From contig LSSN01004962.1 in NCBI GenBank assembly GCA_001970855.1, positions 1 through 12,304 of the forward strand: DNA of 12,304 nt, in the 5' to 3' direction. The DNA comes from Smittium culicis. Its lineage: Eukaryota; Kickxellomycota; Harpellomycetes; Harpellales; Legeriomycetaceae. Each line of letters starts with the position of its first letter. Position 1 is the first letter of the stretch. This document shows, in pieces, positions 1 to 8,115 of the stretch. The position numbers and the translations under genes are program-made. The notes under the pieces were generated by a model. The model was given only the letters and a program-made list of their open reading frames with translations. It did not search any database and was not told the origin of the DNA.

Positions 1-71
1 ATTGCCTAAAGTATTGCAACTTTTTTTGTGGAACGCGAATTTTAAAATCTGAAAGAAAAATGTAGCTGAAG

Positions 72-78
72 TATAAAA
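72..78 (+). promoter_or_regulatory. TATA-like box of the quinone oxidoreductase gene
   Basis: TATAAAA lies 68 nt before the ATG at 146. With a usual start about 30 nt downstream, the transcript would begin near 105. No ATG occurs between the box and 146, so the first start codon on such a transcript is the one at 146. This favours the longer protein. No start site is known; this rests on motif and position only. Confidence 0.4.
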
Positions 79-145
79 TCTCACCTTTTACTCCTGTTGT
101 AACATTGAACTCGAAATCAGATATTTTTGACTGTGAGAATATATA

Positions 146-1186
146 ATGAGAGTCAAATTCAAGGGACTATTGCCACAGAAAAATATTAATTGCAGAGGAA
201 TGAGCAGCTTAAAAATGATGAATGCGATCCAAATCAGTAAAACTGGAGGTGTAGATGTGCTAGAGTATACAAAAGTCAAGATACCCGAGGTCAAAGCTGG
301 TCAGGTCCTGGTAAAGAATGCGTTTTCTGGGGTGAACTATATTGACACATATTTCCGCACAGGGCTATACCCGACGCCTTTACCCACTTTACTAGGCCGC
401 GAGGGGGCTGGGGTAGTTGAAGAAGTCGGCGAAGGGGTAGCAGGTTTTAAAAAAGGCGATCGAGTGGCCTATTTAGCCAATAATTCGACGTACGCAGAGT
501 TTACAAGTGCAGATTCAGTGAATATGGCGAGTGTACCTGAAGGAATGGGACTAGATTCGGCGGCAGCAATGATGATCACCGGATTAACAGCACTAAGTCT
601 TGCTAAACGATCATACCAGGTTAAAAAGGGCGATATCATTTTGATCCACGCAGCTGCCGGCTCAACTGGCCTGATTCTTACCCAGCTATGCAAGCATTTG
701 GGTGCTACAGTCATTGGAACCACGTCGTCTGAAGCTAAAGCCAAAATAGCCATCGATGCCGGCGCCGACCATATCATTTACTACAACAAGGAAGACGTTG
801 CGACCAGAGTCAGAGAGATCACGAACGGCCAAATGGTCCATGCAGTCTTTGATGGTGTGGGCAAAAGCACCTTCCAAGGCTCGTTCGATTCGCTTAGACG
901 ACTGGGCACGCTTGTTTCTTTTGGGAACGCTTCTGGCAAAGTCCCGCCTATCGAAATCAACATGCTTGCAAAAGGAAACATCACTCTCCTTCGACCTATG
1001 CTGTATGGATATATCGCGACCGAGGATGAGTTTAGGCAAGCCACTAGCGAACTGTTTGGGCTGATAGAAAGCAAAGTGCTGAAATTCAATATCTGCAAAG
1101 TTTTTGGTCTTTCAGAAGCAATCGATGCGCATAAATTCATTGAATCGCGCTTGTCTACGGGAAAAGTCTTGATTTCTATTCCTTAG
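146..1186 (+). CDS. NADPH:quinone oxidoreductase (zeta-crystallin/QOR type, zinc-free MDR)
   Basis: Predicted to reduce quinones with NADPH by one-electron transfer; the yeast relative is Zta1. The protein has 346 residues and no intron. The N-terminal GroES-like half carries the family signature around residues 64-76 (N-Y-I-D-T-Y-F-R-T-G-L-Y-P) and the glycine-rich stretch L-L-G-R-E-G-A-G-V-V at 82-91. The nucleotide-binding Rossmann half has H-A-A-A-G-S-T-G at 168-175, where most relatives have A-A-A-G-G-V-G, followed by the conserved D-A-G-A-D-H at 204-209 and F-D-G-V-G at 235-239. No zinc-ligand cysteine pattern is seen, as expected for the QOR branch. The C-terminus (S-T-G-K-V-L-I-S-I-P) is complete. 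The first ATG gives an 18-residue basic leader without acidic residues before M19 (M-S-S-L-K, ATG at 200); it could be a mitochondrial presequence, or translation may start at 200. The family call is firm; the start is uncertain. Confidence 0.93.
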   Translation: MRVKFKGLLPQKNINCRGMSSLKMMNAIQISKTGGVDVLEYTKVKIPEVKAGQVLVKNAFSGVNYIDTYFRTGLYPTPLPTLLGREGAGVVEEVGEGVAGFKKGDRVAYLANNSTYAEFTSADSVNMASVPEGMGLDSAAAMMITGLTALSLAKRSYQVKKGDIILIHAAAGSTGLILTQLCKHLGATVIGTTSSEAKAKIAIDAGADHIIYYNKEDVATRVREITNGQMVHAVFDGVGKSTFQGSFDSLRRLGTLVSFGNASGKVPPIEINMLAKGNITLLRPMLYGYIATEDEFRQATSELFGLIESKVLKFNICKVFGLSEAIDAHKFIESRLSTGKVLISIP

Positions 1187-1906
1187 CTTTTGTGGTTTAC
1201 TGCAGAACTTTTATTTATATTTTTTTAGGTTGGTAAATTTACACTTTAAGAGCTATATATACTTTGAAATCGTTGAAAACTCGCCCAATTTCTCGCGCTC
1301 ATTTTTCCGTTAAAAAAGATATACTTAATTTATAAAGATTTTTGAGATCAATTGTCTTTAAATAATTTGATATCCATTCATTTGTTTATTTTCTATCTAT
1401 TTATATTTTTTTTATGCAATGTTTTAAAGCGTCGACATGAAGTCCTTTTTATTTTTATTGCATTTATAGTATCGCTCAAAACCAGTGCTATATTTTCCTT
1501 TTTTTTTTTATATAGTTTTGATGATAAGTCTTCGTTAAAAATATAAAAAATTAGCCTTTCAATTATAATGCTATTTTTGTATCGGTTTAGTATCATTCGA
1601 CGCTGACTACTCTTAAATATTTTCGTAAAATTCCTTTTCTTTATAACCTAAAAAAAACTATAAAACGTACTAAACTTTTTATTTAATGTATCAGACTCGT
1701 CTTTATTTAGATTATTCAATGTACAAAAAAACTATTTTGCAAAATAAAATTATTTCAGTTGACTTTATGTATTCCAATTTAGATTTTTTTTTACAGATAA
1801 ACTAATTGAATGCTGTAATTTTCAAAGTAAATAGATAAATAAAAAATAATCGTTTGCGGATGTAATATTGGATACTATGCTATAAAAAGAAAAGGATTCG
1901 AATGTG

Positions 1907-1914
1907 TATAAATA
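1907..1914 (+). promoter_or_regulatory. Upstream TATA-like box (TATAAATA) of the DPBB gene
   Basis: TATAAATA identical to the one at 1998-2005. If used, transcription would start near 1940 and leave a 5' leader of about 90 nt before the ATG at 2030. Motif and position only. Confidence 0.3.
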
Positions 1915-1997
1915 TCAGCTATAATAACTTGCATATTTTCAAGTATACTTATTTTGATTAAAAAAAAAAGGTACCAAGGTAAAAATATAAACCAGCG

Positions 1998-2005
1998 TAT
2001 AAATA
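1998..2005 (+). promoter_or_regulatory. Proximal TATA-like box (TATAAATA) of the DPBB gene
   Basis: TATAAATA only 24 nt before the first ATG (2030). If this box directs initiation, the leader would be almost absent and the second in-frame ATG at 2042 might be used, which still leaves a full signal peptide. The box at 1907 is the alternative. Confidence 0.3.
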
Positions 2006-2029
2006 TATTAGAAGCAGCAGCAGGAAAGT

Positions 2030-3139
2030 ATGTATATATCGATGTACTTGATTAAACTCGTAGCTATTTCCGGTATGTTAATTTTTGGATATGTGAATTC
2101 GGTTTATATAAGCGTTCCATGTGACCAAAAAAAGTATCTGAGGAGCGAGACAAGCGGGGAGGTAGTCGAGGTCGAAACTCGGGGAGACTGTGATGAAGGT
2201 GATCTAGTGTATCGCGAGGAGTTTGAGGTTTATGCGGGAGCAATTGACGGGCTAAATTTGCGGGATGTGAATGGTGGGAATGGTTCGAGTAGCGATGGGT
2301 CAAAAACGATGTTGAAGAAGAAGGGGAAGTTAGGGCTGAAGAAGGGCCGGCAGATCGGAAGAATTGCAAAATCAAGGGGCGGTGGTGGAGACTTGGGAGG
2401 TGTATGGATAATTGATGTTTTGGAGCAGGTAGCAAAGGCAGTTTTTGGATTGAACTCTAAACCGAGCAGTTCTAAAGGGCGCGCTCAAGTATTACCGCAA
2501 AGTTCTGTGGAAAATCGAGAAAAGAGCACGAGTTCAAGGCGAGTGTATTTTATGGGAAAGGTGGACACTGTTGATGCAGGTGGTGATGGTAATATAGCAC
2601 GTATTATCCAGCTTGTGACAGTGCAGAAGGAGCCTATTGTCGCCAGTGATGGCCAAGATGAAGGTATTAATCAAGCGCCAGAAGGAGATGTGAGTGTGGG
2701 CCAAGGACCAGAGGCTGTGCAAGGAATGGATGGTGGGGATATGCCCGTAAATGTGGATATGAACACAGAAATTCCAGAAACAGCAAAAGTGCCAGAAACT
2801 TCGAAGGTTTCAGAGACGTTCAAGGGCAGCGGTACGTACTACGATCCATCGGTAGGAGCAGGTTCGTGTGGGTCGGTGCACAAGGCGACGGAACTAGTGG
2901 CAGCGTTGAACATAAATCAGTTTGAAGCGACGAGCAATCCGAATAATTCGCCGTCGTGTGGGAAATGCGCAGTGGTACGGTCTAAGAGTGAGGGTAGTGG
3001 GGAGGTTAAGGTTCGGATCACGGATATGTGTCCAGGATGTAAGAAATGGGGACTTGATTTGAGTCCAGCAGCGTTCAAGAAGATCGCACGCGAGGATAAG
3101 GGGCGAGTAGAGATCGAGTGGGAATTTGTTGAGTGTTGA
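2030..3139 (+). CDS. Secreted protein with C-terminal RlpA/expansin-like double-psi beta-barrel domain
   Basis: 369 residues, no intron. Residues 1-24 form a signal peptide (hydrophobic L-I-K-L-V-A-I-S-G-M-L-I-F-G-Y), so the protein enters the secretory pathway. Residues 25-245 match no family I know: an acidic start with C31 and C54, a lysine/arginine-rich stretch at 96-116, a glycine-rich turn at 117-124, and an acidic Q/G/E/D linker at 207-246. Three hexapeptide repeats of the type P/S-E-T-x-K follow at 249-266. The last 100 residues are a double-psi beta-barrel: G-T-Y-Y-D-P at 268-273, the C-G-K-C pair at 310-313, T-D-M-C-P-G-C at 331-337 and W-G-L-D-L-S at 340-345, the aspartate of which matches the HFDL position of expansins. 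Six cysteines in this part (280, 310, 313, 334, 337, 369) could make three disulfides. Fungal relatives are wall-loosening or protease-inhibitor-like secreted proteins; the exact activity cannot be told. An AATAAA follows at 3222. Dibasic sites (e.g. R170-R171) could be cut by a Kex2-type protease. Confidence 0.88.
   Translation: MYISMYLIKLVAISGMLIFGYVNSVYISVPCDQKKYLRSETSGEVVEVETRGDCDEGDLVYREEFEVYAGAIDGLNLRDVNGGNGSSSDGSKTMLKKKGKLGLKKGRQIGRIAKSRGGGGDLGGVWIIDVLEQVAKAVFGLNSKPSSSKGRAQVLPQSSVENREKSTSSRRVYFMGKVDTVDAGGDGNIARIIQLVTVQKEPIVASDGQDEGINQAPEGDVSVGQGPEAVQGMDGGDMPVNVDMNTEIPETAKVPETSKVSETFKGSGTYYDPSVGAGSCGSVHKATELVAALNINQFEATSNPNNSPSCGKCAVVRSKSEGSGEVKVRITDMCPGCKKWGLDLSPAAFKKIAREDKGRVEIEWEFVEC
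2774..2827 (+). repeat. Three in-frame 18-nt repeats coding P/S-E-T-x-K-V/G
   Basis: Three consecutive 18-nt units inside the DPBB gene, encoding P-E-T-A-K-V, P-E-T-S-K-V and S-E-T-F-K-G (residues 249-266). They sit exactly at the junction between the acidic linker and the folded domain and probably form a flexible, possibly O-glycosylated spacer. The units differ at several third positions, so the array is not a very recent duplication. Confidence 0.75.
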
Positions 3140-3221
3140 TTTTAGTCTGACATTATTGCTTTTTTAATTATAGTGGAGTGCGGAGAATCGATATTGTACC
3201 TGTGATTTTATTGTTGGTTAT

Positions 3222-3227
3222 AATAAA
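3222..3227 (+). terminator. AATAAA polyadenylation signal of the DPBB gene
   Basis: AATAAA starts 83 nt after the TGA stop of the DPBB gene and lies in a T-rich context, as expected for a fungal cleavage/polyadenylation region. Confidence 0.45.
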
Positions 3228-3456
3228 ATATCGTTATAGATGAGGAAACCTGTTTTGAAAATAAAGGGCGCCGTTTTATCCAAATAAGTCATGATAAAAC
3301 TGAAGGTTAATATTGGAATTTAAATACTATTTGTGTAGTTTAGATTGGATTTCTGGTTTAAATAACGCTGTGTGGTGTGGTTTTTTTTTTTTTTTAAGGG
3401 GTAGGTATGAAGAGGAGAACTGAAACTGAGAAATTTAGATAATAGTAAAAACGATA

Positions 3457-3466
3457 TATATAAATA
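3457..3466 (+). promoter_or_regulatory. TATA-like box of the D-amino acid oxidase gene
   Basis: TATATAAATA lies 114 nt before the ATG at 3580. Initiation about 30 nt downstream would give a leader of about 85 nt that ends in a 13-A run (3562-3574) just before the start codon. Confidence 0.4.
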
Positions 3467-3579
3467 GTCGTCGTTCAGTTTAAGATATTGACTCGACAGA
3501 TAGTAATTACGAGATATATAGCCTCTTTTTATTTTGTCTACATATAATAAGTTTGTACTTTAAAAAAAAAAAAACTCAA

Positions 3580-4801
3580 ATGGATACAAAGAATTTAAAA
3601 GTACCAGTAGTTGTTGTCGGCGCTGGAATTTCGGGAATTACGACAGCATACGTTCTGCAGAGTTCAGGGAAGTATCAGGTGACGATAGTTTCCGAGAATG
3701 TGTCAGTGGAGAGCGTAGATCTTATGAGCAACAAGTGGGCGAGTCCGTTTGCGGGCGCTAACTGGCACCCGTTTTCTACGAATGAGGATACGTATCTGCA
3801 ACAGATCGAGCTGCGAACGCTTTTTGAGTTGAGAAAGCTTGCGGATGAGCATCCAGACTCGCATATTAAACGGATTAAGGGTGTAGATTTCAGTTCAGCG
3901 GCTGAATACAAGGAACAGTGGTATTTCACGGCACTTGAAGGAGCCAAATACATTTCGAAGAAGGATATTCCTTCGAACTGCGATATTGGGATTGAATTCG
4001 AAACTGGTATTTTGATTAATAATTAAAACTACATTCTTGTTATCTGGAGTGATTATTTACACCTTTTTTTTTATTGTTATTTTTTAATGGTATACAGTTA
4101 TCATAAACGCACCAAAATATTTGGCTTGGCTAACTAAGCGATTTCTTAATTTGGGCGGGACTATATACAAGGCTAAACTTGATGCGCTGTCTCAAGCAGA
4201 GAAATTTTCAGCAAAAGGCCAGGGTGTTCAGAAAACGGTACCACTGATAGTGAATTGCTCAGCGTTGGGCAGCTTGTACCTCTCAGACGTGAAGGATGAG
4301 AAAATGCATCCTATCCGTGGGCAAGTCGTTCTTGTTGATGCGCCAGCGGTCAAGAGAACGATTGGGAACAATCCGGTGTGGAAGTACGTGATCCCACGGG
4401 GTGATGGAACAGTTATTCTGGGGGGTACGTACCAGAGGGGCAATTGGAATCCGGCGGCGGACAGTGCAACAACAGACGATATCTTGCGGGAGACAGTGAA
4501 GTTTTGTCCAGAGCTGGTTGACGAGACTAGCGCGACAACGGCAGAGAATTTGAAGCCTCGATTGGCAGAGCTGTATAAGCGTATTATCAGAGTAAATGTT
4601 GGATTCAGGCCTGCGCGGACAGGCGGGACTAGGATCGAGCTATCATCGGTCACCGACGTTTCAGGCAAGTACAAGATCAAGGTTGTGCATAATTATGGAC
4701 ATGGCGGGTATGGGTACCAGTCTAGCTGGGGGTTCGCCTATGAAGCTAAAAAGCTGTGCGACTCGGCTTGCGTAAATATGGGCGGAATGTCTAGGCTCTA
4801 A
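3580..4801 (+). CDS. D-amino acid oxidase, two exons (3580-4006, 4098-4801), peroxisomal
   Basis: FAD enzyme that oxidatively deaminates D-amino acids to oxo acids, ammonia and hydrogen peroxide. Joining the exons gives 376 residues, a usual length. The FAD-binding motif V-G-A-G-I-S-G is at 13-19, W-A-S-P-F-A-G-A-N-W at 53-62, and the DAO family signature V-V-H-N-Y-G-H-G-G-Y-G at 338-348 followed by S-W-G-F-A. By comparison with Rhodotorula DAAO, the substrate-site residues Tyr223, Tyr238 and Arg285 correspond to Tyr239, Tyr254 and Arg313, so the enzyme should be active. The last three residues are S-R-L, a peroxisomal PTS1 signal. The ATG at 3580 is chosen because the frame open before it has only a TTG and encodes a poly-lysine run. 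D-aspartate oxidase is the close alternative and cannot be fully excluded. Its job may be nitrogen supply from D-amino acids. Confidence 0.93.
4007..4097 (+). other. Spliceosomal intron of the D-amino acid oxidase gene (91 nt)
   Basis: Donor G^GTATTT and acceptor TACAG^T. Splicing joins E-F-E-T to I-I-N-A-P-K-Y through a split valine codon, which restores the conserved family stretch before the Y-L-x-W-L motif. The length (91 nt, one more than a multiple of three) means that retention shifts the frame and ends translation at the TAA at 4024-4026, giving a 148-residue fragment. A T-rich tract precedes the acceptor. This is the only intron I can support in the window. Confidence 0.9.
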
Positions 4802-5146
4802 TCTTTGGATTCCGCTTTTATTTTTGAGACTAATTTTTTTACTATTGAGGAATATTGCTTACCTAAGTTACCTTTTTTTTTTATATATTATCGATAATTT
4901 AAAGTTCTTTTTTTTTGGTATATTGATTCTCATTGATACTATTCTTAGCATATCGATTAAATCGCTTTTCCGTTTAGTATATCGATTAGAAAATTACATT
5001 TTCTAATTATCATGACCTGATTTGAAGTGTGAAAATCCAATGGAATTCGCTCCTACTTTATGGGTTGGATCTGTATTTGCGAGATTTCATTTAGGAATTA
5101 ATACCTTTGCACTTCCTGCAACATCTATCATCTGTGATTTGCTAAA
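4802..5146. other. AT-rich spacer with three TATCGAT motifs and a hairpin
   Basis: TATCGAT occurs at 4889-4895, 4951-4957 and 4980-4986. A perfect inverted repeat with a 10-bp stem and a 3-nt loop spans 4985-5007 and could act at the 3' end of the oxidase transcript. The open stretch at 4824-5006 opens at a non-ATG codon and is low-complexity, so it is not called a gene. Confidence 0.45.
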
Positions 5147-5654
5147 ACCTTTCCAGTTCAATGCTCTTAAAAAATTAAAATAAATGATTCGTTTATGATT
5201 TTTAAGCGAGCTATTTATTTGCTTTTACTAGTCAATAAACCAACAATTATATGAGTTTCGGTTATTAAACTATTATTAGTGAAAGATGTTGGCTAATTGA
5301 TTAGATAAAAAACAGCCTATCGCCAGCGAAATGGCTAAAGCAATTCTATCGAATAGAATAAATAGCTCAACAAGTATTAGGGCTTGGCTACTGCCATAGA
5401 TGCTTTGAGGCTGTTGAAAGCTGAACTTAAAAAAAAACAGGCATTATTTTAGCTCTTATATTTAACTCTTTCCAGGGCGGTAGAATGTTTTTGATCTATT
5501 AAACCTAGCCAACCGCTTTCATTAATAATAATTTAATTCCGAAAATTTAGATATTATTGGTTTTTTATAGAATAATAGCAAATAATAAAATTAATTATAA
5601 ACCATAAACGAATCATTAGACCTGACTTTTTTAAGAGTGTTGGATACGAAAGGG
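5147..5654. mobile_element. Foldback MITE with piggyBac-like ends (non-autonomous)
   Basis: The two halves are imperfect inverted copies of each other. A perfect 15-nt match (AATGATTCGTTTATG near 5183-5197 against its complement near 5602-5617) sits inside longer arms. Outside it, CTCTTAAAAAA is shared by both arms and about 21 of the outermost 28 nt agree. Further in, the arms still pair through stretches such as TTTCGG, TATTATTA and GTTGGCTA to about 5340 and 5462, leaving a loop of roughly 120 nt. Read inward, the right end is TTAA followed by CCCTTTCG, the hallmark layout of piggyBac superfamily elements; the left end reads TAAA then ACCTTTCC, which fits a mutated copy. There is no transposase frame inside. 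The loop carries a 17-nt palindrome at 5343-5359. The superfamily assignment is an inference from the ends alone. Confidence 0.72.
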
Positions 5655-7029
5655 TTAATGAAGCAAAAGACGCACAATAAGAGAGCGTTTTCTATATGAC
5701 TATCTTTTTTTTTAATTTTAAAATGCAGTCTAGATCTATCTATACTTATTTATAGGAGCATCTATCCTGTAATAAATGCATGTTGTTGATAGTTAAGGAC
5801 TAGGCAATTCAGCAAGCCTCTATTATTGGGCTGAATGAATTGGTTTTTTCATCAGCAAATGGGCGCTACGAAGGCTTATGTGCTATGGACCAATGGGTAT
5901 GAGAAAAAATATTTGATGTCGTGCATAAACACTTTTATAGTGTTGAGCAGAAGAGATTGACTAAGAGGTGATCGCATCCCAGCGAATGGGCGTATAGAGC
6001 TTGTAACATAAGCAGGAGAAATAGGAAAGTGGCTATTAGTAATGGGTTGCATTTATGCGGTAGAGCGCAAATCTTGATTGAATCACTTGAAGAGGCAAAT
6101 GAATGCATAATATTTATTTTTAGGTAGAGGTAATTCTAGGCAATACTTGTACTCGTAGTGCAAAAAATCCTAAACGAATTCAGCAGTCTAAAAACAAAGT
6201 CTAAAAGTGAGCGTAATCTAGGCTTACTATTGTCTATGTAACTGATGCGTTTGTTTTATGTAAAGAAAACTCTTTCCCTCTGCGTCTACTGCAATAGTCG
6301 AAATAGCTAACCATCCATCCCGCTGAAGCAAAAAAGCAAAAAGCAAAACAAAGGCAAGAAGTCGTTTTAGCAATTCACGTCGGATCCTCTGATACATGTA
6401 TAAGTATATTTATATCACGAGGCACGGAAGAGTAAACAAATAGGTGCATAGAACATGGGTCCGAGAAACTAGAGCTTATTGAAAAATACGATCTATAAAA
6501 CTACAACTCTTCATTTTTATTATAAGTGATTGAAATTTATCAGAGCCTATAATCAAAAAAAAGAGCTAATATCGCTCTTAGTGTTGAATTCTTTTTATCT
6601 GTTTGGGTATAAAACAATCAAAAAAGCCTTGATGTAAACAAGCAACACTGACTAATAACTGACTCAATTTACAATTCCCCAACTGTTTTTTAAAAAAAGA
6701 AAATATACTGATAAACTCGGATTAGGTAATAGGACAGGACAGGCTGTTTATTTTCGTTTATTTTTTTTTTGAGGAAGCCAAAATTTATTGTTGACAATAA
6801 CCGGATACTATTACCTCTAAATCTTGATTTTTTATTTGCCTTGGTAAAAAACCAAGCCAAGTCGAAGTTTTTTTTTCTTTGGGCTTAAATTACCTGGACG
6901 TTCGGTGTAAATCGTATTTTTATTAGACCTGCCAGGTCCCATAAAACTACACCTCATCAACTAAAATAAGTAAGCATTTGTAACTGAATCCACTCTAAAA
7001 ATAAGTATAAAGCCGATTTAAGAGGCCCC
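5655..7029. other. Gene-poor region with a less AT-rich, probably decayed block
   Basis: Around 5800-6480 the base composition is visibly richer in G and C than the flanks and resembles old coding sequence, but every frame is interrupted within about 60 codons. No protein family could be recognised. On the minus strand an ATG-started frame of 57 codons (6108 down to 5935) is hydrophobic. A short repeat of AGCAAAAA type lies at about 6327-6348. A 13-nt palindrome GACCTGCCAGGTC is at 6926-6938, and a small hairpin (CTTGGT/ACCAAG) at 6840-6856. No tRNA-like B box was seen. Confidence 0.35.
5935..6108 (-). CDS. Possible 57-residue hydrophobic peptide; probably a remnant
   Basis: Minus-strand ATG at 6108, TAA at 5935-5937. 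The product starts M-H-S-F-A-S-S-S-D and has a strongly hydrophobic centre (I-A-T-F-L-F-L-L-L-M-L, about residues 29-39) followed by a cysteine/leucine-rich tail. This could be one membrane segment. I do not recognise it. It sits in a block with decayed-looking frames on both strands, so it may be a chance frame or a fragment of an old element rather than a gene. Confidence 0.15.
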   Translation of the reverse strand: MHSFASSSDSIKICALPHKCNPLLIATFLFLLLMLQALYAHSLGCDHLLVNLFCSTL

Positions 7030-7244
7030 TTTACTTTCGTTTCTGTATTTAATCTAATCCTCACCCGCTCCACTTCTCCAGACATTTAAATACTAACAAT
7101 AACACCCTGCTTTTTTTTTCATTACATAGTCTACGCGCGATATCTATCTGTCGGCCCCACTGCAAATCCTGGAAATAAGGTAAATCTAGTTAATGTTTAT
7201 ATTTGTGCTGATAAACATACACACACCTCATTGACACTCGTTTC

Positions 7245-7340
7245 CTATCTGGCACTCTTTTAACTATCCGCCACTCTTTTCCTATCTGTCACTCTTTTAA
7301 CTATCTACCATTCTTTTTGGCTATCTACCACTCTTTTTGG
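7245..7340. repeat. Minisatellite, five units of 18-20 nt (CTATCTNCCACTCTTTT type)
   Basis: Units at 7245-7263, 7264-7281, 7282-7300, 7301-7320 and 7321-7340 all start CTATC and carry CACTCTTTT or CATTCTTTT; a degenerate sixth begins at 7341. The last two units end in TTGG and are nearly identical, while units one and three end in TTTAA, so the array seems to have grown by copying one- and two-unit blocks. Confidence 0.8.
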
Positions 7341-8115
7341 CTGTTATCGCCACTATTATTGATTGATTTCAGTGCTGCTCAATCTACCCCCATTGTTTCT
7401 GTCATTACCTTTGTTGCTCATTCCTTCCTTTGTTTCTTATTCGTCATGCTCTTTATATACATTACGTCCCTCTTCCTCTTCCTCTTCAACTATTTTTGTT
7501 TACCTTTATAAAAAATTTTAACCCTCCCTCTATTTTTATACCCCTCGCTTCCCTCTCCCTTCCCATCTAACTTTATTCTCTATCTCAACTCTTCTCTTTC
7601 GCTTTTATTGACACAATCGCTGTACAAGCAATCTATATTAATTAACCCTCTCTCCTCTTACCTTTCTTTTCCCCCGCACTTTTTGTTTAATTTTTCATTT
7701 AAACAATCAAATTACCCTATTAATTTCCCAATCATTTGCCCTTCAATTTATACTTATTGGCTTTACTCTATATACTACTCTCTAAAACATTGGCCAAAGT
7801 AATAATTCGCTCATAATATCTTCAATTTGACCGTCTCATATTTGTTTGTATATATTTACACATATCTCTACATAATATACTACCCATACTCCCCTCCCCA
7901 CTTTTGCCTCCTCTCTCTGTATTTTATTATCCGTTTTTCTTTTAAAAAAAAAAGTTATGACTTTTTTCCCAGAGCTTTTTTACTAACTTTTAACCTATTA
8001 TACTTTATAGAACAGCAAAAAACTCTAGGTTTCTCCTGTATATATCACAAAATCTTTCAAAATACTACTGCTCATAACCTCGCTGTGAAAAACACAATAA
8101 CAATTATAGCGTCTA

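Larger units (their letters stand above)
1187..2029. other. AT-rich intergenic spacer without a gene
   Basis: 843 nt, strongly AT-rich, with many T and A runs. The one open stretch on the + strand (1352-1546) opens at TTG, has no ATG start, and translates to phenylalanine/isoleucine low-complexity sequence, so it is not called. No AATAAA is seen soon after the quinone oxidoreductase stop. Two TATA-like boxes near its right end belong to the next gene. Confidence 0.6.
3140..3579. other. Spacer holding the DPBB gene 3' end and the D-amino acid oxidase promoter
   Basis: 440 nt of AT-rich sequence. It contains the probable polyadenylation signal of the upstream gene (3222-3227), a run of 15 T at 3381-3395, and the TATA-like box of the D-amino acid oxidase gene (3457-3466). 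No coding sequence is visible. Confidence 0.6.

Noticed and set aside
469..1140. Several antisense and shifted open frames within the quinone oxidoreductase gene
   Set aside because: These are shadows of a clearly recognised gene, without domains of their own.
1352..1596. Small open frames on both strands in the first spacer
   Set aside because: No proper start on the + strand, low-complexity composition on both strands, and no motif.
5950..6000. Plus-strand frame with G-D-R-I-P-A-N-G-R, recalling the actuator-domain motif of P-type ATPases
   Set aside because: The similarity is limited to a few residues, stops lie on both sides, and no other P-type ATPase motif (such as D-K-T-G-T) is present.
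5661..6300. Possible inverted pair between about 5661-5695 and 6266-6300 (GAAAAC ... TGCGTCT ... TGC)
   Set aside because: Only two short blocks match, the distance between them needs gaps, and the sequences inside do not pair, so it may be chance.
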